A stretch of 64,000 nt of DNA from UBA724 sp964229545 (GCA_964229545.1 CAXRDP010000050.1:5702-69701); one strand, 5' to 3'; numbered from the stretch's first letter, positions 44,028-53,838 are shown. Numbers and translations are program-made. The notes: generated by a model from the sequence alone, not told the origin.

Positions 44028-45014
44028 ATGGATAAACACATCAAAAATATTGCTGTTCTAACCTCAGGTGGTGATGCCCCCGGAATGAATGCTGCTTTGC
44101 GTTCGGTTGTACGTACATGTGCTCACTACAAAATCAATTGTTTTGGGGTTTATCGTGGATATCAAGGACTCATTGAAGGCGATATAAAACCCCTTTCTGC
44201 CAGAAGTGTCAATAACATCATCAACAAAGGGGGAACCAAGCTCAAATCGGCTCGCTCCCAAGAATTCCGTACCAAAGAAGGTCGAAGAAGTGCCTTTGAG
44301 AATTTAAAAAAACACGGAATAGAAGCTTTGGTGGTGATTGGAGGTGATGGTAGTTTTACAGGTGGGATGATTTTTGAGAAAGAATTTGGTATTCCAGTTG
44401 TTGGCATTCCCGGTACCATTGACAATGATATTTTTGGGACCTCTCACACCATTGGTTATGATACTGCGCTAAATACGGTCGTGGAGGCTATCGATAAAAT
44501 TCGCGATACAGCCATTTCTCACAACCGATTGTTCTTTGTTGAAGTGATGGGTAGGGATGCTGGTCATATAGCGCTCAATGTGGGTATAGGTGCCGGTGCT
44601 GAAGAAATATTAATCCCTGAGGAAAATCTTGGTTTAGAGCGCCTGCTTGAATCTTTGAAGCGCAGCAAAAAATCCGGCAAATCTTCCAGTATCGTCGTGG
44701 TTGCTGAAGGTGATAAAATTGGAAAAAACGTCTTTGAATTGGCCGAATATATTGAAGAAAATCTTCCTGCTTACGAAGTTCGTGTTTCTGTACTTGGTCA
44801 CATCCAACGCGGAGGTACACCTTCTTGCTTTGACCGCGTTTTGGCCAGTCGTATGGGTCTCAAGGCTGTAGAAGCACTTATGGAAGGTGTTTCTGGACAT
44901 ATGGTAGGAATGCAAGATGGAGAAATGATTCTTACTCCTTTAAACAAAGCCATCAAAGGAAAATCTAAAATTAACCGCGAACTCATTCGCGTTTCTGATA
45001 TAATGACTCTTTAA
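44028..45014 (+). CDS. pfkA: 6-phosphofructokinase
   Basis: The 328-residue enzyme phosphorylates fructose 6-phosphate. Signatures are TSGGDAPGMNAALRSVVR near the start, GGDGSFTGG (ATP site), PGTIDNDIFGT with the catalytic aspartate, EVMGRDAGHIAL and GHIQRGGTPSCFDR. The GGDGS sequence, with glycine after the aspartate, favours ATP over pyrophosphate as donor. gapA follows after 14 bases, which makes a glycolytic unit. Confidence 0.96.
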   Translation: MDKHIKNIAVLTSGGDAPGMNAALRSVVRTCAHYKINCFGVYRGYQGLIEGDIKPLSARSVNNIINKGGTKLKSARSQEFRTKEGRRSAFENLKKHGIEALVVIGGDGSFTGGMIFEKEFGIPVVGIPGTIDNDIFGTSHTIGYDTALNTVVEAIDKIRDTAISHNRLFFVEVMGRDAGHIALNVGIGAGAEEILIPEENLGLERLLESLKRSKKSGKSSSIVVVAEGDKIGKNVFELAEYIEENLPAYEVRVSVLGHIQRGGTPSCFDRVLASRMGLKAVEALMEGVSGHMVGMQDGEMILTPLNKAIKGKSKINRELIRVSDIMTL

Positions 45015-45028
45015 AACAAAATAATACA

Positions 45029-46033
45029 ATGTCTACTACACTTAAACTTGGAATAAACGGATTTGGAAGAATTGGACGTATGGTCTTTCGTGCTTCTTTG
45101 CAAAAGGACAACGTCGAGGTTGTTGCCATCAACGACTTACTCGATGTGGAGCACTTGGCTTACTTGCTCAAATACGACTCTGTCCACGGAACCTGTTCGT
45201 CATCTATTGAAATCAAAGATGGCCATTTGGTAGTAGATGGAAAAACAGTGCGTATCACTGCTGAGCGTGACCCCCAAAACCTTAAATGGGATGAGGTTGG
45301 CGCCGATGTTGTTGCCGAATGTACAGGGATTTTTACGACTCTTGAAAAAGCCCAATTGCACATCGACGGAGGTGCCAAAAAAGTAGTCATTTCTGCCCCT
45401 TCTGCTGATGCCCCCATGTTTGTAATGGGTGTAAACCACCAAGAACTGAAAGCCACTGATACTATTGTTTCTAATGCTTCTTGTACTACCAACTGTTTGG
45501 CACCTCTAGCCAAAGTATTACATGACAATTTTGGTGTGGCTGAAGCTTTGATGACTACGGTTCATGCGGTGACAGCTACCCAAATGACGGTTGATGGCCC
45601 TTCTCGTAAGGACTATCGTGGAGGACGCTCTTCTATGATTAATATTATCCCAGCTTCCACTGGAGCTGCCAAAGCGGTTACTAAAGTAATCCCGTCATTG
45701 GAAGGAAAAATCACTGGAATGGCATTCCGTGTTCCTACTGCAGATGTTTCCGTTGTTGATTTGACTGTAAAGCTTGAAAAAGCTACAAGCTATGATGAAG
45801 TAATGGCTGCGCTCAAGTCTGCTTCTGAAGGAGCTATGTCTGGCATTCTTGGTTACACCGAAGAATTGGTGGTTTCCCAAGATTTTATCGGCGATGCACG
45901 TACTTCTATTGTTGATGCCAACGCTGGTATTCAGCTAAATGATACTTTCTTCAAAATTGTTTCATGGTATGATAACGAAGCGGGTTATTCCAACAAATTG
46001 ATAGAGCTCGCACAGTTAGCCAACTCACTATAA
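45029..46033 (+). CDS. gapA: Glyceraldehyde-3-phosphate dehydrogenase, type I
   Basis: The 334-residue enzyme has the NAD-binding GINGFGRIGRMVFRA start, the active-site ASCTTNCLAPL near residue 150 with the catalytic cysteine, and the HAVTATQMTVDGPSRKDYRGGR segment with the catalytic histidine. WYDNEAGYSNKL is near the C-terminus. Codon use looks regular and strong, as expected for a highly expressed gene. It lies between pfkA and the kinase gene with short gaps. Confidence 0.97.
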   Translation: MSTTLKLGINGFGRIGRMVFRASLQKDNVEVVAINDLLDVEHLAYLLKYDSVHGTCSSSIEIKDGHLVVDGKTVRITAERDPQNLKWDEVGADVVAECTGIFTTLEKAQLHIDGGAKKVVISAPSADAPMFVMGVNHQELKATDTIVSNASCTTNCLAPLAKVLHDNFGVAEALMTTVHAVTATQMTVDGPSRKDYRGGRSSMINIIPASTGAAKAVTKVIPSLEGKITGMAFRVPTADVSVVDLTVKLEKATSYDEVMAALKSASEGAMSGILGYTEELVVSQDFIGDARTSIVDANAGIQLNDTFFKIVSWYDNEAGYSNKLIELAQLANSL

Positions 46034-46042
46034 CACCATCTT

Positions 46043-46894
46043 ATGCGATTGATAGTAGACAGTGGCTCCACCAAAACCGATTGGATCGCCATTGATAATG
46101 CTGGACACGTCCTCTTCGAAACGCAAACGCTGGGTCTCAATCCCCAAGTGCTAACTGAAGATATCGTTGAAGAACGTATTATCAACAACTATGAGCTGTA
46201 CAAGGTTAGAAACGAAGTTGATTCGGTCTATTTCTATGGTGCAGGTTGTGGTACAGAACCCCCTAGAAGATTGATGGACAATGTGCTGACTGCCATTTTT
46301 CAAAACGCAGAAACTACAGTTAAAGAAGACACCTACGCGGCTGTCTATGCCATCACAGACCCGGGTCAGAAAAGTATTGTTTGTATTTTGGGAACCGGCT
46401 CTAATTGTAGTTACTTCGACGGTGATTCAGTTCATCAAAAAATCACATCCCTTGGTTATGTATTGATGGATGACGCTAGTGGTAATTATTTTGGACGTCA
46501 GCTTCTTCGTGACTACTATTTTAATAAAATTCCTGATACTCTGGCAAGTCTTTTTGCTGAAGAATTCAACCTAGGTGCTGAAGAAATCAAAACCAATTTA
46601 TACAAAAAATCCAATCCAAACACCTATCTGGCTACCTTCGCCAAATTTGTAATTATCCACAAAGATGAACCATATGTTCAAGCTTTGATACGAAAAGGAT
46701 TGCGCTTATTTATAGAAAATCAAATCCTTCAATTTGAAAACGCTAAAGAACTACCCATTCATTTCATAGGTTCTATTGCGCATTTTCTAAAAAAAGAACT
46801 TGAAGAAGAACTGCAATCTTTTGGTTTGACCATGGGTAATGTACTCAAAAAACCCATAGAAGGTTTGGTGTCATATCACCAAAAACACATCTAA
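46043..46894 (+). CDS. BadF/BadG-type ASKHA kinase (N-acetylglucosamine kinase-like)
   Basis: The 283-residue protein has an ATP-binding start LIVDSGSTKTDW, a GAGCGTEPPRR segment near 70, the second phosphate loop ILGTGSNCSYFDG near 115 and DDASGNYFGRQLL near 148. These fit the BadF/BadG/BcrA/BcrD ATPase family that includes eukaryotic GlcNAc kinase. Its place behind glycolytic genes makes a sugar kinase, probably for N-acetylhexosamines from wall recycling, the best guess. It overlaps ridA by four bases at the 3' ends. Confidence 0.85.
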   Translation: MRLIVDSGSTKTDWIAIDNAGHVLFETQTLGLNPQVLTEDIVEERIINNYELYKVRNEVDSVYFYGAGCGTEPPRRLMDNVLTAIFQNAETTVKEDTYAAVYAITDPGQKSIVCILGTGSNCSYFDGDSVHQKITSLGYVLMDDASGNYFGRQLLRDYYFNKIPDTLASLFAEEFNLGAEEIKTNLYKKSNPNTYLATFAKFVIIHKDEPYVQALIRKGLRLFIENQILQFENAKELPIHFIGSIAHFLKKELEEELQSFGLTMGNVLKKPIEGLVSYHQKHI

Positions 46895-47271
46895 CGAACC
46901 GCAATTACTGAAATCTCAACGTTTACGTGCTTGGGCAGTACAGCCACTTGAACGGTCTCGCGAGCTGGTGCTGTGGCTTCATCAAAATAGCTTCCGTAAA
47001 CCTTATTGATGGCAGCAAAATAGTTCATGTCGCTAATAAAAATACTGGCTTTTACAACATGGCTAAAATCCATTGAAGCTGCTTTCAAAACTGCTTGTAA
47101 GTTTTGCATGACTTGTTGAGTTTCCTCATCAATATTGTCAGTGATTAGGTCCATGGTTTTCGGGTTAAGCGCTATTTGACCACTTGCATACAAGGTGTTG
47201 TCAACCAATACAGCTTGGTTATAGGGGCCGATAGGGGCGGGAGCATCTGGGGTGTTGATAATGGTTTTCAT
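46891..47271 (-). CDS. RidA family reactive imine/enamine deaminase
   Basis: The 126-residue protein matches RidA: NTPDAPAPIGPYNQAVLVDN at the start, YASGQIALNP near 30, and the key arginine in APARETVQVAVLPKHVNVEI near 105. RidA hydrolyses 2-aminoacrylate and related imines formed by PLP enzymes such as threonine dehydratase. It follows lptD after 12 bases, so it may ride on that transcript. Confidence 0.93.
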   Translation of the reverse strand: MKTIINTPDAPAPIGPYNQAVLVDNTLYASGQIALNPKTMDLITDNIDEETQQVMQNLQAVLKAASMDFSHVVKASIFISDMNYFAAINKVYGSYFDEATAPARETVQVAVLPKHVNVEISVIAVR

Positions 47272-47283
47272 ATATAAATTGAA

Positions 47284-49908
47284 TTAAAGTCTGCGATCAG
47301 GTTCTCGTCTTTTATCGTATTTCAGGTCACTAAGCATACCACTTCGTATACCTATAAAAAAGAACCAAGACTGACGATTTCCAAAAGGAGTCCAAGCCAA
47401 ATTCATCACCCAACTATCCAAATCGCGTTCTATGCGAAAATTTGTGTAGGTGATTCCTTTGTTTTTAAAGTCATATCCGGTCGAAACACCCACATCCCAT
47501 TTGGGTGTAAGACCCACATCAGCAGATACCATCAGGGAGTTGTTGGATATGTCTCTATTTCTTCGGCTATTGGCATAAGTTAAACTATGTCTGAGGTTGA
47601 TGTTCCAAGGAACTTTAGTTCTGTAAAATTCATTGTTTTCTTCCTCGTCTTGTTGTTGGGTTGAGCTTTGTGCTGCGGTGAATCTTCTGTCGCTAAAGTC
47701 CTGACTTCCCCCAAACAATTCATTATTAGCGTCTGAATTTTCATTATTCTCGTCTTCATCTGATTTTTTCTTTTTGTCCTTGTTTGAAAAACTATAGCCC
47801 CAGTTGATGTTGGCACTGGTCATTCTAAAAAGTGGGCCTCCATCTTCTATGTTAAAGGTATTAATTCGATTCAAATTTTCATCTAGCGCATAAGGATCAA
47901 ATGTGGCACCTACATTGATATTAAGTTTGTTGTCTAGCATAGGAATCACTGTGGACATCCGTACAGGGCTCCACTGAAGAGAGTCGGCTTCCAAGTTATA
48001 GCTGGTCGAAAAATTTAGGTTGTTGAGTATTTTAATTTTTTTCGGTTCCACCGCTGTGCTGTCAGGGTCTGTTACTTTGGCTTCAAAAGAATTTCGCAAG
48101 GTAAAACTTAAAGAGCTCGATTTGTTTAAACTGGGAGCGCCATAGAGTCCCCCATCAAAACGAGAATAAGACCTAGTGTTGCCCTCGGCATCAATCACAT
48201 ATTCATCGTAATACTGCTCAAAACTTGGAGATCGGCTATACCCCACATTGGCATTCACCACATGGCGCACAGATTGAACTTTGGCATCTTCTTTAAAGTT
48301 AAAAATTCCGTAAAGGGTGGTACCCATACTTGCACTAAAGTTGTATTGTGCAAATCGATCAAAACCGCTGATCGTGTCTTGAGCTACCTCTTGATTGAGA
48401 ACCGGGTCAAAATCATTTTTCTTAATGGTTTCAAATGTCCAAACCTCATCAAAAGAACCACCCACAGAAAAGTTAAAGTGCTTGGCAATCTTAAAAGAGG
48501 TATTGACGGGAATCTGATGACGAAACCCATTGCGTGCATCATCAAACATACGTCCGGTTAGGAAATCATCATCATTGGTTTGTATGCGGTTCTCCCCACG
48601 GACACTGTACTGAAAATTGATATTCTGTAAAATTCCTTTTTTGATACCGTCTCTTTTGGCAAATGGATAGATACGCTCCATACTTGCCTGAAATGTAGGC
48701 AGGGTCAAACTAATAATCTCGGTACGAGTGTTTTGGCTATGAGAGGCAGAAACAGACAAATTGACCGATGGGTATTTTGGAAAAGTTTTTGAATAAGAAA
48801 CAGATGAAGACAAGGTATTGTTCAAAAAATTTCCTGTATTGATTTGGTTCAATGATTCTTGGAAATAGGAGCTGCTACCCAGATTTACAGAGGCAGAAAA
48901 ACGACTATTTGGATTCGATTTGGCATCTTTGCTGTGTGACCAACGCAAGTTAAAAATGGTGTTTTTTGAATATCCCGGTAAGCCGCGTTCGCCATTGATT
49001 AGGTTTTCAAATCGAAAACCTAGTGTACCTCTGTATTTGTAACGCTTGTTATAATTTGAGTCAAGCCGAAACCCAAAACTTCCATTGGTGTAGTAATCTC
49101 CTAAAACGGCCAAGTCGAAAAAATCACTGATTGCAAAATAATACCCGCCATTTTGCATAAAATAACCTCTGCTGAAATTCTCACCAATGGTAGGAAAAAT
49201 AAATCCACTTTCCCGTTTTTGGGTCATGGGAAAATAGGCAAATGGCATAAATAAAGGAGTAGGTACATCAGAAATATAAAGATTGCTTAAACCAGCAATA
49301 ATCTTTTTTTTAGGCACAAACTTTCCCTTAGTTACCCGGATAAAATATTCTGGATCATCCACATTTTCAGAAGTTGTGACACGTGCGTCTTTTATGTAGT
49401 AAACAGAGTCATTCTCTTTCTTAGTCGCCATAGCCTTGACGTTCATGCCGCCTTGCTCACTGCGTGAATTCCAAATAATGGCTTTTTTGGTGTCAAAATT
49501 AAATCTGAGAGAGTCGGGAAAAACCACATCCCCTCCTTGTTTGAACGATGGATACTGCACCAGCTGTCCAGTGGAGTCCTTAATCCTTCCTGCAGTGACA
49601 ATATTACTGCTGTAATCTAGCTCTATGATGCCCGACTTGAGCTCTACATCTTGATAATACAGCTCGGCCTCATCATAGAGTGTCATTTTTTCATTTACCT
49701 TGTCGATGCTAATATAGCCTTTGGCATTTCTTTTAATTTGGTCTAAAAGCAAGGGTTGTTTGACGGGAATACTATCATTAACTGCCAAAGAGTCTGAACT
49801 GATACTCTCTTCAACAGGCTTGTCTTGGGCAAATACAGAAAAACACCCAAAAGCCATCAAAATCGCTAGCACATACCGAATTGTAGGAATATGTTTTAAA
49901 TTTGTCAA
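47284..49908 (-). CDS. lptD: LPS-assembly outer membrane protein LptD
   Basis: The 874-residue protein inserts lipopolysaccharide into the outer leaflet. After a signal peptide ending near CFSVFAQ (about residue 28) comes the OstA-like beta-jellyroll (about 55-230; ISIDKVNEKMTLYDEAELYYQ), then a large beta-barrel with regular alternating strands and a final DLKYDKRREPDRRL. An acidic-asparagine stretch (DEDENNENSDANNE) near residue 790 is a probable surface loop. TTG at 49908 is chosen because it gives a full signal peptide and lies 20 bases after a perfect TATTTTTG; the longer frame to 50112 overlaps the amidase gene. No LptE is adjacent. Confidence 0.88.
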   Translation of the reverse strand: MTNLKHIPTIRYVLAILMAFGCFSVFAQDKPVEESISSDSLAVNDSIPVKQPLLLDQIKRNAKGYISIDKVNEKMTLYDEAELYYQDVELKSGIIELDYSSNIVTAGRIKDSTGQLVQYPSFKQGGDVVFPDSLRFNFDTKKAIIWNSRSEQGGMNVKAMATKKENDSVYYIKDARVTTSENVDDPEYFIRVTKGKFVPKKKIIAGLSNLYISDVPTPLFMPFAYFPMTQKRESGFIFPTIGENFSRGYFMQNGGYYFAISDFFDLAVLGDYYTNGSFGFRLDSNYNKRYKYRGTLGFRFENLINGERGLPGYSKNTIFNLRWSHSKDAKSNPNSRFSASVNLGSSSYFQESLNQINTGNFLNNTLSSSVSYSKTFPKYPSVNLSVSASHSQNTRTEIISLTLPTFQASMERIYPFAKRDGIKKGILQNINFQYSVRGENRIQTNDDDFLTGRMFDDARNGFRHQIPVNTSFKIAKHFNFSVGGSFDEVWTFETIKKNDFDPVLNQEVAQDTISGFDRFAQYNFSASMGTTLYGIFNFKEDAKVQSVRHVVNANVGYSRSPSFEQYYDEYVIDAEGNTRSYSRFDGGLYGAPSLNKSSSLSFTLRNSFEAKVTDPDSTAVEPKKIKILNNLNFSTSYNLEADSLQWSPVRMSTVIPMLDNKLNINVGATFDPYALDENLNRINTFNIEDGGPLFRMTSANINWGYSFSNKDKKKKSDEDENNENSDANNELFGGSQDFSDRRFTAAQSSTQQQDEEENNEFYRTKVPWNINLRHSLTYANSRRNRDISNNSLMVSADVGLTPKWDVGVSTGYDFKNKGITYTNFRIERDLDSWVMNLAWTPFGNRQSWFFFIGIRSGMLSDLKYDKRREPDRRL
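49897..49904 (+). promoter_or_regulatory. -7 element of the amidase gene, beside the lptD start
   Basis: TAAATTTG, an exact match, lies 16 bases before the amidase GTG at 49921 and within the first codons of lptD on the other strand. Confidence 0.45.
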
Positions 49909-49920
49909 AAGCCCTTTCTT

Positions 49921-51045
49921 GTGGAAATCAAAAATACGACTATTTTTTCGGGTTATTTCGAGTGTTTCACAATAGCCCTTTTCTTTGTTTTTACGCTGAT
50001 GATTTCCCCTTTTTTGCACGCCCAATCTAACAAACCTTTTACGGTCGTCTTGGATGCGGGTCACGGTGGTAAAGACCCGGGAAACCGTGGTAATGGATAC
50101 TATGAAAAACATATTGCGCTCAAAGTTGTACTCAAAATCGGTGCCATTCTAGAGCGCAACAAAGACATCAAAGTATTGTACACACGAAAAAGTGATGTTT
50201 TTTTGGAGCTCAATCAACGCGCCTCTATAGCCAATAAATCCAAGGCCGACTTGTTTGTGTCTATTCACTGTGACGCTCATAACTCAAACGCCTACGGTGC
50301 AGGTACTTTTGTGCTTGGGCTTCATGAGAATGATCGCAATTTTAGAATCGCCCAAAAAGAAAATTCTGTAATCTTTTTGGAAGATGACTACGAAAAAAAA
50401 TATGATGGGTTTGACCCTAATAATCCAGAGTCTGTTATCAGTTTGGTGCTCATGCAAGAAACCTATTTGGACCAAAGTATAGATGCAGCCAACACCATAC
50501 AGCAGAGTTTTGTAAAAAACCTCAAACGAAAAAATCGCACCGTTAAACAAGCGGGTTTTTTGGTTTTGCGCAACACCTATATGCCCAGCGTTTTGGTGGA
50601 ATTAGGCTTTTTGACCAACAAAACTGAAGGTGCTTATTTGAACTCTAGAAAAGGTCAAGATCAGATGAGTGAAGCCATTGCCAAAGCCATCATAGCATAC
50701 AAAAACAACATTTTTTCCACCCTTCAGCTTGGTGAAGTTTTTCAAGAAACCCCTTCAGACATATCTGCACAACCTACAGCGGAACCTTCACAAGTTTTTC
50801 GAGTGCAGATCGCAGCAAGCACCAACAAATTATCGACAACTTCCAACAACTTCAAGGGACTAAACCCGATATCCCGACTACAGAAAGGGTCAATTTATCG
50901 CTATTATTACGGAGCTGCTACTAACTACCAAGAAGCCGTGTCTCTTCGAGAAGAAGCCATCAAAAAGGGGTATAGAGACTCCTTTGTGGTAGCATTTGAA
51001 AATGGGGCTCAAATTCCGTTAACAAATGAGATGAAAAGAAAATAG
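49921..51045 (+). CDS. Secreted N-acetylmuramoyl-L-alanine amidase (Amidase_3) with SPOR-like domain
   Basis: The 374-residue enzyme cleaves the bond between muramic acid and the stem peptide. Zinc ligands can be placed in DAGHGGKDPG, the glutamate of NGYYEKHIAL, SIHCDAHNSN and the catalytic VELGFLTNKTEG. A signal peptide ends at FLHAQ (residue 35). After a spacer, the last 80 residues (VFRVQIAAS...SFVVAFENG) resemble a SPOR-like peptidoglycan-binding domain, which would target it to division sites. GTG 49921 is the only in-frame start giving a signal peptide. Confidence 0.9.
   Translation: MEIKNTTIFSGYFECFTIALFFVFTLMISPFLHAQSNKPFTVVLDAGHGGKDPGNRGNGYYEKHIALKVVLKIGAILERNKDIKVLYTRKSDVFLELNQRASIANKSKADLFVSIHCDAHNSNAYGAGTFVLGLHENDRNFRIAQKENSVIFLEDDYEKKYDGFDPNNPESVISLVLMQETYLDQSIDAANTIQQSFVKNLKRKNRTVKQAGFLVLRNTYMPSVLVELGFLTNKTEGAYLNSRKGQDQMSEAIAKAIIAYKNNIFSTLQLGEVFQETPSDISAQPTAEPSQVFRVQIAASTNKLSTTSNNFKGLNPISRLQKGSIYRYYYGAATNYQEAVSLREEAIKKGYRDSFVVAFENGAQIPLTNEMKRK
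49929..49936 (-). promoter_or_regulatory. -7 element of lptD, inside the amidase gene
   Basis: The reverse strand reads TATTTTTG, an exact match, 20 bases before the lptD TTG at 49908. It lies within the amidase coding sequence, so the two divergent transcripts would overlap at their 5' ends. Confidence 0.5.
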
Positions 51046-51104
51046 ACCCCTTCTTTCCCTTGCCAAATTATATCCTTATTTTTACCCAATAATTCTCTGT
51101 AGGT

Positions 51105-52052
51105 TTGAAAATCTCACTCGAAATACGAACAGCTTTATTGGTTTTGACAGGAATCATTCTGTTTATTTTTGGGTTTAATTATCTCAAATCAAACGACTTG
51201 TTGGTTCGAGATGGTGTTTATTTTGCTCAGTATGAAAATACAGAGGGCCTTGTAGTTGGAACTCCCGTTACCATCAATGGCTATCAAGTGGGTTCGGTTG
51301 AAGACATTAGTTTGCTTCCTACTAACACCCATTTGTTGGTTCGTTTTAGAGTGGAGCGTCAATACAAATTTTCAAAAAATAGCATTGCCAAAATATATGA
51401 GTCAGGCCTTATTGGAGGTAAGTCATTGGCTGTAGTACCTGCTTTGGACGGTGCGCCTGTAGCACAATCTGGAGACACCCTTCAATCAAGTATTGCTCCA
51501 GGGCTTACTCAGTTGGTGAATGACAAACTTACCCCATTGCAAGAAAAAATTGAAGGCATGGTCAACCACGCAGACTCTGTTTTGATGGCTTTTAACAACG
51601 TATTTGACACGGCTGCCCAAGCTCAACTCAACCAGTCTATCGGTCACTTGGCTTCTGCCTTGAGTGCCATAGACAACATCAGCCAACAGCTAGAACAGTC
51701 GCTACAATCAAAAGACGGCGGGCTTGGTAAGACCATTGACAACCTTGCTGATATTACCACTAATTTAAAACAAACTACCTCAACGCTTTCTGAGGCCGAT
51801 CTCAATGGTCTTATCGAAAACCTGCACCAAACCTCTTCTAATTTGGTGGTGATTACCAACCAAATACAAAATGGGGAAGGCACCTTGGGCCAGTTGGTGG
51901 CCAATGACAGCCTGTATGAAGCTTTGCAGCAAACCAATACAGCTTTACAATTGCTACTCGATGATTTGCGCATGAACCCCAAACGCTATGTTCATTTTTC
52001 GCTTTTTGGCAAAAAACAAGTTCCATACGAATCTTCCGATGAAGGTGAATAA
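51105..52052 (+). CDS. MlaD/MCE family lipid transport protein
   Basis: The 315-residue protein has an N-terminal membrane anchor (TALLVLTGIILFIFGFNYL, about 9-27), one MCE domain (about 38-115: GLVVGTPVTINGYQVGSV and ESGLIGGKSLAVVP) and a long coiled C-terminal part with repeated leucine-rich LNQTS-like segments and GEGTLGQLVANDSLYEAL. MCE proteins hand phospholipids between membranes with an ABC transporter (MlaEF), which is not in the window. TTG 51105 is the start that matches family N-termini (MKIS followed by TALLVL). Confidence 0.88.
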   Translation: MKISLEIRTALLVLTGIILFIFGFNYLKSNDLLVRDGVYFAQYENTEGLVVGTPVTINGYQVGSVEDISLLPTNTHLLVRFRVERQYKFSKNSIAKIYESGLIGGKSLAVVPALDGAPVAQSGDTLQSSIAPGLTQLVNDKLTPLQEKIEGMVNHADSVLMAFNNVFDTAAQAQLNQSIGHLASALSAIDNISQQLEQSLQSKDGGLGKTIDNLADITTNLKQTTSTLSEADLNGLIENLHQTSSNLVVITNQIQNGEGTLGQLVANDSLYEALQQTNTALQLLLDDLRMNPKRYVHFSLFGKKQVPYESSDEGE

Positions 52053-52066
52053 ATTTTCGATACGTT

Positions 52067-53389
52067 TTGGACTATTTAGCTAACATTATTTTTGGAATTG
52101 TTTTTGTAGGAGCCATAGCTTTCTTTGTTCGCAACGTGCGTCGATTGATACGTAACATTCGATTAGGCAAGCCTATTGACCGCACAGACCAGCCTTCCAA
52201 ACGCTGGGCACAAATGGCACGCATTGCTTTAGGCCAATCCAAAATGGTGGTACGTCCCATAGCCGGACTGTTACACATTGTGGTCTATGTGGGGTTTGTT
52301 GTTATCAATATCGAGCTGTTGGAAATTGTTGTGGATGGATTTTTAGGAACTCACCGAGTGTTTGCTCCTTATCTTAGGAGTATGTATGATGTGTTGATTG
52401 CCACTTTTGAGGTGTTTGCTTTTTTGGTCATCATCGCAGTAGTGCTGTTTTGGGCCCGTAGAAATTGGGTGCGTATCCAACGCTTTTGGAAACCCGAAAT
52501 GAAAGGTTGGCCCAAACGTGATGCCGACTACATCCTTTACATCGAAGTGGTGCTTATGGTGCTGTTTTTGACCATGAATGCCTCCGACTATTGGTTACAA
52601 CAACAAGTTAGTGCATACTATATTGAAGCAGGTAGTTTTCCCATCAGCGGATGGATCACCCCATTATTCGACGGTATGTCACCTGCTTCGGTTATCGCAA
52701 TCGAACGCACCGCTTGGTGGTTGCATATTTTGGGAATTCTCTTTTTTCTAAACTATTTGTACTACTCCAAGCACCTGCACATACTATTGGCTTTCCCCAA
52801 TACTTATTTTGCCAATCTCAATCCGAAAGGCAAATTTGAAAACAATGAAGCCGTAACAGCAGAGGTCAAACTCATGCTCGATCCCAATGCCGATCCCTAT
52901 GCGGCACCTCCTGCAGACCAAACCCCAGCAAAATTTGGTGTATCCGATGTGATAGACCTCAATAGGATTCAACTACTCAATGCCTACAGCTGCACCGAAT
53001 GTGGCCGTTGTACAGACGTCTGTCCTGCCAACCAAACCGGAAAAAAGCTTTCCCCTCGCAAGGTAATGATGGACACGCGTGATCGTTTGGAAGAAGTGGG
53101 TGATTTGCTCAATAAGAACCAAGCCATCAATGACAACACATTGTTGGACAATTATATTAGTAGAGAAGAATTATGGGCCTGCACCTCTTGCAACGCTTGC
53201 GTAGAGGCTTGTCCCATCGGTATCGATCCGCTTTCGATTATCATGGACATGAGACAATACCTCGTCATGGAACAATCTGCCGCCCCAGCAGAACTTAATG
53301 TCATGATGAACAACATAGAGAATAATGGGGCGCCTTGGCCGTTTAACCAACAGGACAGACTGCTATGGCACGAAGAAATCAATACATAA
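52067..53389 (+). CDS. Membrane (4Fe-4S) electron-transfer protein
   Basis: The 440-residue protein has about five membrane helices in its first 270 residues and a ferredoxin-type C-terminal part with two cluster motifs, CTECGRCTDVCPANQTGKKL near 306 and CTSCNACVEACPIGIDP near 370. This is a HdrD/GlpC-like arrangement joined to a membrane anchor of the heme-free NarI-like type. Together with the cysteine-rich protein at 53822 it would form a membrane redox module that passes electrons between quinone and an unknown partner. The start is TTG 52067, 15 bases after the MCE gene. Confidence 0.85.
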   Translation: MDYLANIIFGIVFVGAIAFFVRNVRRLIRNIRLGKPIDRTDQPSKRWAQMARIALGQSKMVVRPIAGLLHIVVYVGFVVINIELLEIVVDGFLGTHRVFAPYLRSMYDVLIATFEVFAFLVIIAVVLFWARRNWVRIQRFWKPEMKGWPKRDADYILYIEVVLMVLFLTMNASDYWLQQQVSAYYIEAGSFPISGWITPLFDGMSPASVIAIERTAWWLHILGILFFLNYLYYSKHLHILLAFPNTYFANLNPKGKFENNEAVTAEVKLMLDPNADPYAAPPADQTPAKFGVSDVIDLNRIQLLNAYSCTECGRCTDVCPANQTGKKLSPRKVMMDTRDRLEEVGDLLNKNQAINDNTLLDNYISREELWACTSCNACVEACPIGIDPLSIIMDMRQYLVMEQSAAPAELNVMMNNIENNGAPWPFNQQDRLLWHEEINT

Positions 53390-53391
53390 AC

Positions 53392-53838
53392 ATGGAACAA
53401 AAAGACGTCGAAAGACTATTGCACGAAAAATTAGAAGACGGAGAACACGTAAGTCCGGTATTACCCGAGGGAATCAAAAATTACCTCATAGATATCGATG
53501 GCACCATCTGTGATGACATTCCCAACGAGGAACCTGAGCGTATGGCGACTGCTGAGTTGTATCCGGACGCATTGGAAACCCTCAACCGTTGGTATGAAGA
53601 AGGACACGTAATCTGTTTTTTCACCTCTCGTACTGAGGACCACCGTGTTGTAACTGAAGAATGGCTACAAAAAAACGGCTTTAAGTATCACAGTTTGCTC
53701 ATGGGCAAGCCTCGTGGTGGTAATTACCACTGGATCGACAACCATTTGGTCAAGGCAACCCGCTACAACGGAAAATTTACCGATTTGGTTGACAAAGAAG
53801 TGACTATACAAGTATTTGATGATGGCCAACACGACTGA
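53392..53838 (+). CDS. HAD-superfamily phosphatase
   Basis: The 148-residue protein has the HAD nucleophile motif LIDIDGTICDD near residue 33, motif II FFTSRTEDH near 75 and the basic residue region in LLMGKPRGGNYHWIDNH with an acidic QVFDDGQ near the end. It is a small capless HAD hydrolase; the substrate is unknown. It sits between the membrane iron-sulfur gene (two bases after) and the cysteine-rich gene (overlap), so it is translated with this redox module, for which it has no obvious chemical role. ATG 53392 is chosen because the longer frame overlaps the preceding gene. Confidence 0.82.
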   Translation: MEQKDVERLLHEKLEDGEHVSPVLPEGIKNYLIDIDGTICDDIPNEEPERMATAELYPDALETLNRWYEEGHVICFFTSRTEDHRVVTEEWLQKNGFKYHSLLMGKPRGGNYHWIDNHLVKATRYNGKFTDLVDKEVTIQVFDDGQHD

